64,000 bases of DNA from Linanthus parryae (lineage: Eukaryota > Streptophyta > Magnoliopsida > Ericales > Polemoniaceae). The stretch is from NCBI GenBank assembly GCA_023055425.1, contig JALGPY010000002.1, positions 117,316,088 through 117,380,087 of the forward strand. Reading direction: 5' to 3'. Below the pieces are notes generated by a model that saw nothing but the letters and a program-made list of their open reading frames with translations, searched no databases and was not told the DNA's origin. The translations under genes and the position numbers were made by a program. Positions within the stretch are counted from its first letter, which is position 1, and the number at the start of each line of letters is the position of its first letter. This document shows positions 11,291 to 22,400 of this stretch, one piece after another.

Positions 11291-11762
11291 TTGTCTCTGT
11301 CAAACTAACCTAAAGCAATATGGTAGTGGTCTATCAGTCACCCCTATGGTATCCTCGGTTATGGTCGCAGATAATCTAACAATTATTTTACTATTGTCTA
11401 GCATAATAGTTACGTAAAATAACAGATAAACATGTAATCACATAGCAATTATCACAATAAAGCACATGTAACGAGTCCATAAGTCAAATAGAGCATCTAA
11501 TACGAATCAAATTATGTTCTTATCCTTCTTCTTGTCATGGAAGTGAAGGTTATTCACAACCAATAAATTGTATCTTGAATCAAACTGATTCACATAAGCC
11601 TATAACACACATCACTTCTCGAGACAGGTTGTGGGTGGGCGGGAGATATCAAGTCCTATACTTAAGCTACCCATACCCCGAACGGCTTTCCAGTTTTAAT
11701 TATCTTGCCCTATGTTCATTTGAAGTTGCCCTACAGGTTTAATTCCCTTTTACTGGAACCAG

Positions 11763-11774
11763 GCTCTGATACCA
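11763..11774 (-). other. Primer binding site of inner gypsy (iMet tRNA)
   Basis: On the minus strand TGGTATCAGAGC lies two bases inside the 5' LTR boundary at 11777. It is an exact match to the usual plant initiator-Met tRNA primer site. Confidence 0.93.
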
Positions 11775-11776
11775 CC

Positions 11777-14643
11777 TGCAACGACCCCCTTATCCGACTC
11801 GGACGAATCGGGGAGGCCGAAGCTAAAAGTAACGGCGGAGAATCGAAAGCACAACCTCCAACTTTTATATTACAAACTATTATACAGTACAAAACGTTCT
11901 CAAGTCCTTCATGCGTAGCTATTATACATCATTCTTGCCTTATTCAGACTATCTTACAACACGTGACGTGACCTCCTCAGTTAGTCTCGTACCCATCCAT
12001 ATCATAGCCTTCTTCCTCTAATCCTGCGGTGGGAAAGAAAACGGAACCAGTTTCTAAAGTCAGCCGGGAAATGCTGAGTAAATAAATACCCTAGCTCTAA
12101 ACAGATGACGAGGCATAATTTATTTTCAAAAACAGTAATAAGAGGAAATAAATCTTTAAAAGAATAAACCAAGCACAAAATCCAACTTTAAACTTCTCAA
12201 TCTTTCAATTTCTTCCTTCTTGTCTTGAAACGGGGAGTAATATCCCAATCTTTCCTTCATTTATATTCATAGACATTCCTGTCTTTGTAGAAAACCACAT
12301 TTTAACTTTGTTGATACGGGGAAGATCTACTATCACTACGCATCCAAGACCTTAAGTGCCGGCACCCCTCTAAGACTACTCGCGGCCAGAGAGGTGAGTA
12401 CATGGAGCGACCCAGCAGGTTGCGACCGGGTTAAAATAAACGGGTCGGGTGGGCGTAGCTAGCCACGACCAATCTTCTAGAAAAGCGAATATAACGATCC
12501 CCGCACAACTCTTTCCACTTTACGTTATTAGTGGATTAACATTATTCGTGTGACAGTTCACAGTAAAACAACTTCTTTGACATGTAAAGAAATTTCAACC
12601 AAAACATGTAACTCAAAAATATAATTTTGAGACAAGTATTAAAAGCATACTCTGACACGAACGGAGCTAGCACGCTAGGCTAGGCATATTTACTTACTTT
12701 AGTCCAGAAGCGTCCGAAAGTTCTAGTCGTAGTCCTTGCCTATGTGAACTTCACCTACAAATCGGAGCTTCTAGATTGTCACAATCCGAACATAATATTT
12801 CAAGTCTTATAGAAAATCCTATTAAGCGATTTTAGACTAGCCCGAACTCAACGTCTTCTTTTCTCTAGTTATTTTCTCAATAATGAAAATATATAAATCG
12901 ACGCGTCTATTTTTAGACAACTATTAAATTTTATGCTTTTAGAAAAGCGATTATTAATTTTAGAAACTTTGTTGATATTAAAAGACGTGAGATAATAGTC
13001 AAACGAATACTAGTTATAATACTAGTATTCGTTTGAAAAATACTTATTGTAACTATAATGATTTGAATGATGTTTAGAATATTACGTTGTCAACAAACTT
13101 CTTCCGAAAACGACACTATAACGTTTATAAACTAGCCGATATCAATTTTTACATGTATTGAACAAAATCAATTTGAGGGCTAAGTAATTAAAGCAAACTT
13201 TATTTAAATTTTAATAAAACGTAACTGTTTAAGTTTTAACAAACGACTCGGTCACTATTTCGATGCCCGAAAAACTTTTCCGTAACCGGAACGGATACTA
13301 TTATTTTTATAAAATATTTTTAATCTAAAAATAACATTTTATTTTTCGCGAATAATATAAAGTTTATATAAACAATGACCGAATCCCCAGGTTTACTTCA
13401 AAAGACATTAGGAACCCCCTTCTACTCACAAGACAACTATATTAAAAGACAACAACCCCCCTAAAGATCTCCCTAAAGTACAAATAGTACCCCATATGAA
13501 CACTATAACAGGTTTATATTAAAGACACTTTAACCCCCTTTTATAAAAATTCCAAATTCACCAAACTAAACATGAATTCAAGCATTCAAGGTATGATTTT
13601 GATTGTTTAAACGGAATCTAGACGAGATTTAGAGCATACCTAGGCCAAGAATGACTGAAATCGATCAAGAATCGAGGCTATACGGGTTTGCCGCCGGTGA
13701 GTCGCGCAGTGCTCTTCGTCGCCAGCGATGGAGGGACTCTAAGCTTTGGGTAGGACTTGATTTGATCTCATGTGAACTCTAGGCGTCGTTTGGTGGTGAT
13801 TTTGGCAGGTGGGTGTCACTGGGTTGCTTGGGCCAAGCTTCCCGTCGGCAAAAATGGTGGCCGACGGTGACTTGTGGTGGTGCTCTGTTTTGTTTAGCTT
13901 CGGCTGCTGCTGCTTCTCTCTCTATTTATGCTCTGGTCGAGAGAGAGAGAGGGGAATTTAGAGAAGAGATGAGCTGAGAGGTTGTGGGTTGAAGTTGGGT
14001 GGCCTCGGGCGGTTGTTCCCGTCGGGAAAAGGGGCGGTGGTGGTGGCGGCTATTGCCGCTGCTGCTGCTGTGCTCTGTTTCTGGGCAGAGAACAGAGAGA
14101 GGGAGAGAGAGAGAGAGACTAGAGACTAGAGACTAGAGAAGATATGGAGGTGAACGGTGGTGAAGGATCTCTTGGTGGTGGTGGCGGCGTTGGTGTGGTT
14201 GGGGAAGAAGATGGAGATTGTAATGATGAAGGTGATGAGGATGAGCTTGTAGGAGAAGGGAGTTCCATATATTGAGGAGGAAGGGAGTGTGGTGGGGCGG
14301 TGGCTAAATCTTGCCGAGCAAGATGAAGGCAAAATCTTGCCCAACAAGATGGAGAAGTTTGAAGATGCTAAGCATTGGGAAAATACTAAGGTGTGGGTGG
14401 AACACCACGGGTAGTATACTCTAGTGTATCACACACACAATCTCGCGGTGGTTGTACCCGCGTTAAAAATAAAATAAACTCGCGTATTTATTTACGCATA
14501 CAAATTTAATATTTTCTAAAATCTTAGACAATTTCTCAGTTACAAAAATATAATATTTTACCTGAGTCTCAATTTCTTAATAAAAATTATATAGCGCTTT
14601 ATAAATTACCGATTTACCCCTAGCTATTTGACGGGGTATTACA
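11777..14643 (-). repeat. 5' LTR of inner gypsy chromovirus
   Basis: A 2867-bp partner of the LTR at 3469-6327. With it, the exact 5-bp target duplication GAACC (3464-3468 and 14644-14648) and TG...CA ends define an 11175-bp insertion. A TATA-like CATAAATAG on the minus strand near 13923-13931 precedes the GA-rich leader. A 38-bp palindrome (12999-13036) is present only in this LTR copy. Confidence 0.93.
12999..13036. repeat. LTR-specific perfect inverted repeat
   Basis: Two 16-base arms (TCAAACGAATACTAGT and its complement) flank a 6-base TATAAT spacer. The other LTR reads directly from the first arm into ATATTTACG near 4694-4720 and lacks the second arm. The inverted copy therefore arose in this LTR after insertion, probably by a template switch. 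Confidence 0.9.
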
Positions 14644-14648
14644 GAACC
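14644..14648. repeat. Target-site duplication GAACC, right copy
   Basis: This matches 3464-3468 immediately before the LTR at 3469. Removing the insertion and one copy restores the reading frame of the small host element across codon 65. Confidence 0.93.
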
Positions 14649-15178
14649 GACGCTTGACGGCGTAGAATTACAAAGATCGCAAGGTCTTTGATCGTAACTC
14701 GCAGCCCGCGTTCGAGACCTACTATAACGGTGATTCCGGTGGTTGGAGCGAGCGTTATGGAGGAGCGAGTTTCAAGAATGATGTACCAGATTATTCGGGT
14801 ATGTCACAGTCCAATAACTGTTTTGATTTTCTTGAAGAAAAAGAAGAACTAATTTTTGAGGATTACGAATATAATTCCTATGATGCAATTTTTGTTGAGA
14901 GTCGTTCATCTTCAAGTGAATGCGTTGAGGATTGGTCTAAACCTCCAATTTATGACGATTATGGAGACGAAGACGAGAAACAGCTATCGGACGCGACCAA
15001 ATTCGCACATGACACAGACAAGGCAGAGCTCTCAGACGCGACCAGTTTCGCACTTCGCTACCATGAATTGGAGGTATGCGAGGGCAATTCCGATGTCTCT
15101 GTTCAAGTTAAGATAAATCCACCATCGTTCTATTGTGATCCATTCTTGGTGGACACTTTCATTCTGAGTCTAGATTGA
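14648..15178 (+). pseudogene. Gag-like short ORF of the small LTR element, 3' part
   Basis: This continues the frame begun at 3276 and ends at the TGA at 15176-15178, so the ancestral ORF was about 240 codons. An in-frame TAG at 14663-14665 breaks it. The rest is open, and the longest Met-led piece starts at 14801. The peptide is acidic and aromatic, with FDFLEEKEELIFEDYEY, then SKPPIYDDYGDE, then two SDAT-F-A repeats. The PP-Y-D-Y pattern recalls acidic tails of plant gypsy polyproteins, but no enzyme motif is present. Together with the 5' part it gives a basic coiled-coil head and an acidic tail without capsid, protease, RT or integrase. Confidence 0.6.
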
Positions 15179-15198
15179 GCTCGAGGACGAGTTCTTTT

Positions 15199-15212
15199 GA
15201 AGAGGGGGTGAC
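15199..15212 (+). other. Polypurine tract of small LTR element
   Basis: GAAGAGGGGGTGAC stands directly before the 3' LTR start at 15213. With the primer binding site at 3231 it shows the element kept the signals needed for copying by another element's enzymes. Confidence 0.75.
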
Positions 15213-15729
15213 TGATGCAGGAGAAAATTGGAGAATTAATCAGTCGCGTCCAGAAAAGCAGTTTTGGTCAAAACGCAGAATCAGAGGCAGAATTGAAGGA
15301 TGCGCGATTTGGGTCGAACCATACATAATTTTTACTGGAAACAATATTCTAAAAACAACCCGTGATTTATTACGGGCACCGCCTCGATTTGGCCAAAATC
15401 GACTGTTTAGAAGTCGAAATCGCCACTTTTCTAATTTTCAGAATATTTATTTCTTTAATTAGGATTGTCAATTAAACCCATTTTGGGTAAATCTTATAGA
15501 TGAATATTTTATTAGGTTAGATTTAGTATTTGACATTAAATTTAGGATTTTTACCATGTTTCGAATTATTAGACTTTTCAGCTATTTATACCGGGCTTGT
15601 GGGTAAATTTTGGTCAGACTTTGATTATTGAATATTTCAGAACTCTAGAGAGCTTCGTGCCCTAGTTCTTTTCCCTTTTTCATTGTTGATTCCGCTGCTC
15701 GCCACACGTCTCGATTCAATTCAGCGTCA
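15213..15729 (+). repeat. 3' LTR of small non-autonomous element
   Basis: A 517-bp partner of 2711-3227, from TGATGCAGGAG to AGCGTCA, followed by AAATC at 15730-15734. Without the inner gypsy, the element is 1839 bp long, with about 805 bp between its LTRs. Confidence 0.92.
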
Positions 15730-15734
15730 AAATC

Positions 15735-16541
15735 TCACTGCAATCTATTAATCGACGATAACGTAAAGTGGAAGAGTTGCGCGGGGATTGTTGTTGTATG
15801 GTTACTATTGGCATTGGGCGTATTGACTTCGGTCTCTCGTCCAATTTATTTTATTAAATCCGGTTGCAAGTCCCCGGATAGCTCCTTGTACTCACTCTTC
15901 TGGCCGCAAGATGTCTGTAAGGGGGTGTCGACACTTAAGGTCTTGGATGCTTGCGAAGTGGTTGGTTTTTTCCCGTATCAACAAATTAACAAATTGGTTT
16001 TGGATTGGATGTTGTTAATGGAAAATTGAATATCATGAGTTTTGGAATCCCATTATTTGGATAATGGATGTGATTTGGAAAATATAAATGAACTTGGAAT
16101 CTCTCATCTTATTTCTTTTATAACAGGGTCAACGCTTTTACTTTCACTTTGTTTTAGCGAAACTACTACAAACTGGTTTTCAAATTACTTCATAATCTGT
16201 TTACATGCTTGGGTGTTACTTACTCAGTATTTCCGCTGACTTTGGAAACTGTGGTGTTCTCTTTTGTTTTCTGCACCACAGGTATATATGATGGGAGCAT
16301 AGCTTAGCGGGGACGCGAATCATCACTTAGTCATTTAGTTATATCACACTTAATTTCTTAGAACTTCTGTTTGTATCATTAGATTCTAGTTGAATTGTAC
16401 GCCTTTGTATCAGGCAAAGATTGAAGTTTTAATAAAGTTATGTTTGGATTCTCTGTTTTAAACCTCATTGTATACGGGTTTAATCTCGGGTACGGAGTGA
16501 CATCCCCTGGCTTCCGACTTGGTCGTTTTGGGGGTGTTACA
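15735..16541 (+). repeat. Outermost gypsy 3' LTR, second part
   Basis: The outer LTR resumes here. CGTAAAGTGGAAGAGTTGCG near 15760 and AAGGTCTTGGATGC near 15937 match the reverse complement of the inner gypsy LTR in the same order. It ends GGGGGTGTTACA. The short frames at 15808-16239 lie in this LTR and show no recognisable protein. The right end at 16541 is judged from the CA dinucleotide and loss of similarity. Confidence 0.75.
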
Positions 16542-18385
16542 CATTCTTTTTCTTTTCCTTAAACTTAATAAATTATTTTCATTCAGTTACAAATCTATGA
16601 AAAACTATGACCACGCAATTGGAACCCGAAGTCAAACATGAAACTCTAAAACTGAAAAATAATTCCCTAAATGCAACCTTAAAGGTTTGAATAGTAACTA
16701 ACAGCCTTCTTAACTTCCAAAATTTTTAAGAAGTACAGGGAAGTTCCAAATTATAAGTATTGGACCCAAAATTTGGATAAAAGTGGTTACAGTAGCAACA
16801 GTAGCGATAGGTTTTGGGTTGATTGTGAAGTTGCTATTGAGCATTCGTTTGTGTTTTTTGTTAAATAATAAGAGTCTCGTGTGTTGTTAATCATATCTTA
16901 GGGACATGTAATCAAATTCACCTATGAACCTACATTTGTGAAAGATCAAAGTACCCTTGACTTTAGTGAATTCAGTCAACTGTGTGAAACATACATTAAC
17001 GGAAATCTCAGTGCATTATTTTAAACCGGGGGAATCAAATGCACTCAAATCGAATTATGGGTGCCACCGATCCATTTTACCCAAAAAAAAAAAAAAAAAT
17101 TGGCACAACTGCACCACATGTACCCATAGCTTGCTTTCTCTAGCAATTGGGTACCCAAACTTTAAATCGTACACCACATGTCTTAAACTTTCAAAATTCC
17201 TCTAGCGAGATGCCCCTCCGTTAAGTTTCCATCCATATTGGACAAAATAATATAAAAATACTATTGTACCATTCATTTTCACTCTTATTTTTTTTTTAAA
17301 TTTCAAATTTTACATACAAATTAAAAAAGATAATAAGAATAGTAAACTTTTAGTTTGAAAATTCAAATACTGTAAATAAAATATATACTTTCATAAAAAT
17401 AACAAGCTTACATATATTTACATGAAAATTACAAATCATTATAATAAAAAGCTATTAAAAACGTCATGTGTCAACTATTGTGTCAGTTGTTAGAATATAC
17501 TTATCTTTGTACTTTATTGTTTTATTAAAAACATACATGTGAAATTGTGAAATTTTAAAAAATAAATTTTATACTAATTTTGTTAAAAAATGTTGAAAAC
17601 TTTAAGATTGACATATATTTGTTAATAAAAACATATTTCATATATTGAAATAATGTAAAAGTATGTAATTTTGATGAAAATATATATCACATTATCTTAC
17701 ATATATCCAATTACTAAATTAAGATATTATTACTTTTAATATTTTTTAATTTGTTATTAAAATTTACCACTAAAAAAGAATAGAGGTAAAAATAAAGAGT
17801 ATAATAGTTTTTTTATATTATTCCATCAGATGTGGATGAAAAGTTAACGAAAAGATACCTAGTTGAGCGGATTTCAAAATTCTGAGATCTGTATGCATGA
17901 TTTTAGATTCTCAATACCAAGTTGCTGGAAAAAACAAACTTACGTAACTGTGGAGCAATTTTGCGAAAAAATGTTTGTGCTACTAGTAATAAAAAATCGC
18001 TCTCCTCTTTCTGAAAAAGAGAAAGTAAAAAACAAGTGAAAGGTTCTTCGCTACTGGTGCTAATTACGACGACAAACGACTTGCAGCATGGAGCTGAAGA
18101 AACGTTCTAATCGGCTGTCTCTGACGACTTCGTCCTCTGCTCCATCGTTTACAGGCCTACGCAGTTGAGTTTGTAGTTTGGTTGTTCCTCCTTTCCACAA
18201 CTATGGTTTCTCTTTTCTGTGACATGCACTTTCCTTTGTAGATTCTTCCATTCATGATGGCAGGAGAGTTTGAACCACCAATTGTAATTGACAATTGTGT
18301 ATATAATGCGAGTCGTTAGAATAGATCGGATCAATTTCAGGGAATTGGTAATAAAGCACACTCGTGTGTGAATTGCTGTTCGTTA
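16542..18385. other. AT-rich intergenic stretch, no gene recognised
   Basis: This lies between the gypsy nest and the MITE. It contains an A-run (17083-17099) and a very AT-rich block (17220-17870). Around 18088-18168 there is a 27-codon Met-led frame (MELKKRSNRLSL...) in less AT-rich sequence that could be a leftover exon or 5' leader. Nothing supports a specific function. Confidence 0.5.
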
Positions 18386-19065
18386 GGGTATCTCCAATCC
18401 CATGAAGAAAGGGGGAGGGTGATGGGGAGAACCAAGTCCAACCCCAACCCCATGGAGGAGGGCGAGGGGGTGCTAGGAGGACAACTTTCGCCTTGGTTGT
18501 GGGATGGTCAGGGGGAATTTCCCCATGGACATGCCCCTCCCCTACATGGGATGGTTAGTTAATTTAATTTGTGGCAATATTAATTACACTTAATAATATT
18601 TTTGTGATTATATAATGTATTTTTATTATTATTATTAATATATTTTATTTTTTTACCATCTATAAAAAATAATAATGAATTCTCAGTTGTTGAAAAATAT
18701 ATTCACGAAAAGTTGTCATCATTTATTTTGTTTAAAATTTGATTAATCTTATTTTTTATACAATTAAAAATTATAATGATTAAATAATTAAAAAAAGGTT
18801 AAAAACATCAAATTTATTGAATCATAATGATACAAAATATTGAATGAGACACAGCAAATACCGGCACTTATATTGTATTTACTTTTTTAGTATTAATAAT
18901 TTATTTTTAAATCATTAAATATATATTGAAAATCAGATTTGTTGGGTGGGGGAAAGGAATTGGTTGGAGATGAGTAGTAGTTTGGGAGACGGGGAAGGGA
19001 AAAATGGTGGGCCCGTGGGGGGAAGGGGTGGGGGAGAGGAAAAATGACATGGGTTGGAGATGCCC
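18386..19065. mobile_element. PIF/Harbinger-type MITE (Tourist-like)
   Basis: The terminal inverted repeats GGGTATCTCCAATCCC and GGGTTGGAGATGCCC are each flanked by the TTA duplication typical of PIF/Harbinger (18383-18385 and 19066-19068). The element is 680 bp, with a G-rich left part and an AT-rich core and no transposase. It ends about 340 bp before the synthetase start codon, so it may form part of that gene's upstream region. Confidence 0.8.
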
Positions 19066-19068
19066 TTA

Positions 19069-19409
19069 GTCCGAAAACTTACCTCTAGCAAGAACACTCT
19101 TTATTAATTTTCTCTGGGTTTTGAACATCATGAATGATACACATAAAATACTGGTTACACATTTGGATTTGCATGTGTTTTTGTGAGTATGCAGTTTTGC
19201 TATTAATGAAACTAGTTCAGTTAAGTAGCATTATTCTCCAACAAGAAAAATAAAACGGTGTCTCGCACTCCAGTATGATGATATATCACTCATTGTGGCA
19301 CTAATTTTCCACGCTGGTGATATAACAGACTCTTTTCCGGAACCCTACGAAGCAGAACTTGTAAAAGCTCAAATACTCTCAGGAGACCGAATATCCTACA
19401 GTTCAAAAT
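19069..19409 (+). promoter_or_regulatory. Presumed promoter and 5' leader of methionyl-tRNA synthetase
   Basis: This is unique sequence between the MITE and the start codon. No convincing TATA box is seen at a fixed distance, as is common for plant housekeeping genes. The leader near 19330-19409 is less AT-rich than the flank. Transcript start cannot be placed from sequence alone. Confidence 0.4.
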
Positions 19410-22400
19410 ATGGGTGACTTCTCAATTGGTGGCGGCGGAACTGATCACAAAGTACCAACACTTCCTGTACCCGGACAGCGCAATGTCCTCATAACAAGTG
19501 CATTGCCTTATGTTAACAACATTCCTCATCTTGGTAACATCATTGGATGTAAGTATGCACCTCTTTCTTTTGTCAATGGGAATGATTGTCATTGCATATG
19601 TATAGATGTATATATGTTTTCATTCCCAACTTTGTCGTTCGATCTTTGGTAGGTGTTCTGAGTGCGGATGTATTCGCTCGTTACTGCCGCGGGCGCGGCT
19701 ATAACACTGTATACATATGTGGTACTGATGAGTATGGAACGGCCACGGAGACCAAGGCCCTGGAAGAGAATTGCACGCCGAAAGAAATATGCGACAAGTT
19801 AGTCAGAATTTGCTTATGCTCTTTCCTATTCCTTAGCTACTGTTCAAGATTGTGCTGTACTGTATTTATGTTACTTGTGGTTCCTGAGATGTACCCTTAG
19901 TAATCATTTTGAAAACGCCAAACTTCAAAAACCAACCCGTGGCTTGGCCTGATTCTATTTTGCATACCTGTGGTTCACTTTTGATCAAATTGTGTACCTG
20001 TGGTTGAAGGGTATGTTTCCATCTAAGTTCCATTAGCTAATTCCACTAGTTTTTATCAATTTTTATTATTTTTATAATTTATCAATTAGCTATCAATTTA
20101 CAAAATATTTAATTAACAACAACATTAGAATGTACCACATATTTTCAAATTTACCCCTTATACTTCCTACCAATCTTCTTCTTCCCTTACCACCACCACC
20201 ACCAGTTGCATCATATTATCACCACCACTACCACCCACCAGGCCACCATAATCGCTGAAGTTTAGGTTAAGTCTGGTGGCGGTTGAGGAGGCGGGATAAA
20301 GAGAGAGTGGTGGTTTGGGAAGAACGTTGAGGAGTCTTGTGGTGGTGGATATGGAGGTAGTACTGCTGGTTTTAGGTTGGGGATGTTGAAGACAAGCAGA
20401 GGAAGAGATAGAAGGGAAAGAGGACTTGCGTTGGATATAAGGAAATTTCTAGTTTTGGTTTGTAAATATAAAAAAAAAATGTATGGTGCTTTTTTAAACA
20501 AATATACTAAGTTAAAAAAAAAGAGTAAAAACTATTTTATTTGAATATTAAAAAAAAAATATGAACACAAATTGAAAAGTTAAACGTCATAAACTTGAAT
20601 GGATGGAAACATACCCCTCAACCACAGGTACACGTTTTGTTCAAAAGTGAACGCATGTATGCAAAGTGGATTTGAGACAAACCAGAAGTATGGTTTTTGA
20701 TGTTTAGCCTGCATGGTTGATACTCGACTTGTATGAACTGTAGGTCAGATATACACATCTTCTAGAGATTTATTGAATTTCGTGGAAAATAAGAGCCCCC
20801 TCTCTTTCATAGTTCGTTGAGCTCCAGAGGAAGGATACTTAGAGAAGCTTCAGATTCTTCAGAAGTATCTTCACACCATTTGTAGACATTTTGAAGGAAA
20901 TTTTGCTAACATACTACAATTTTCTCTGTGAAGATTGTTATTTCCCAAAGCTTGGGGACCGTTGCCCCACTGGTCTCCAATCTCAATGAAAATTGGGTGT
21001 AGAAGAGTTAGCTTCTATGAAACATTAACCTTCTATGGTTATCACATGTATGTGAATCCAGGATATGAGACCTGACAGACCATTGCCATTGAATTGATGC
21101 ATACAAATAAATTTTCTTTTATAGACTATGTAGATTGTTTTTGTGTAGCAATTTCTTAGTTTGTAAGGTTTTTTCCGGACAAAGAACCGTAGACTTGAGT
21201 TCTGGGACAGAAGAAGTAATACGACAGTGGATTAACTGTTGCAACTTGTTATAGCTTATGCACTTGACAGTGCTTTGCATTTGTTTCATGCTACCTCAAC
21301 AAAAAACCAACTAAACACTGCCAGGTCCCTCTCCGCCGAGTCCTTATGCTTCTCGCTTCTCTTTGGTTGGCGTGTCTCTCTGCAGCCCTTCTATGTTTCT
21401 TCTTGCCAATATCATTCTTCTCCAACCCTGAGTTTTTAAACTTGTGTGAGTGACACAAAAGACGGATTTCACTGATAAGAGTAGAATTGCGTCAAATGAA
21501 TTTTCACAAATCTGAACAAAAGCCAGCTGTATATACACAATATGAAGCATGTCCCTGGTATGGTATGTCTGAGATAGAGAATTATGCTAAAATGCTTGTG
21601 ATCCTGCCTTTGTTGCCCGTGTTGCACGCCTTCTCATCTCTATGAATTGTCAGACAATTTTTTGGGGGTCATGGTACATCCTAGGTGTATAATTGGTGGT
21701 AATTTAGCTGCAGAAGACAAAATACCTGCCTAATTTGGATATGCTTAGTATATTACGGTAATAAGGGATTCTTGTAGTGTTATACATGCTTGCATATGCA
21801 AATAGAATACGAGGCCATGAATTTGTATTGGACTCCACACTTATTTTCTACAGTATTTTTTTTTTCTAGTTGAGACTCCTTATTTCACTTTATGATCTGC
21901 AGTGAGATGGCATCTCCACCACATATATGAACACATCATGTCCGTTTTTTTACCTTCTTGATCGATGAGTTCCTTTATATTTGCAGGTACCATGCAATTC
22001 ATAAGGAAGTCTATAAATGGTTTAACATAAGTTTTGATGAGTTTGGACGCACATCAAGCCCCCAACAGACTGAAGTTTGCCAAGCAATTTTCAAGAAGCT
22101 GCTAGAAAACAAATGGCTTTCTGAGAACACAATGCAACAGGTCTTCCTGAGTTTATATTAACTTAAAGTACTATCCACGTTGCTGGAACTTGGGACTGGC
22201 TTGGTTAAAATCCTAAATCAGGTCGAAGAACCTCGTCCCTGCAATGTTACTAACTGATTTGTTGTCTGATTGATTTTTACTATATTATGATGCAGTTATA
22301 CTGTGATACATGCAAAAGATTTTTAGCTGACAGGCTTGTAGAGGGTGGATGCCCTACTGAAGGTTGTAATTATGATTCTGCACGAGGAGACCAATGTGAG

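Noticed and set aside
18088..18168. Small upstream gene MELKKRSNRL...
   Set aside because: Only 27 codons, no recognisable domain and no partner exon. Kept as a remark in the intergenic entry.
20262..20501. 79-codon proline-rich minus-strand frame
   Set aside because: It arises from CCACCA-rich sequence inside the intron 2 inverted-repeat element. Low complexity and no homologue recognised.
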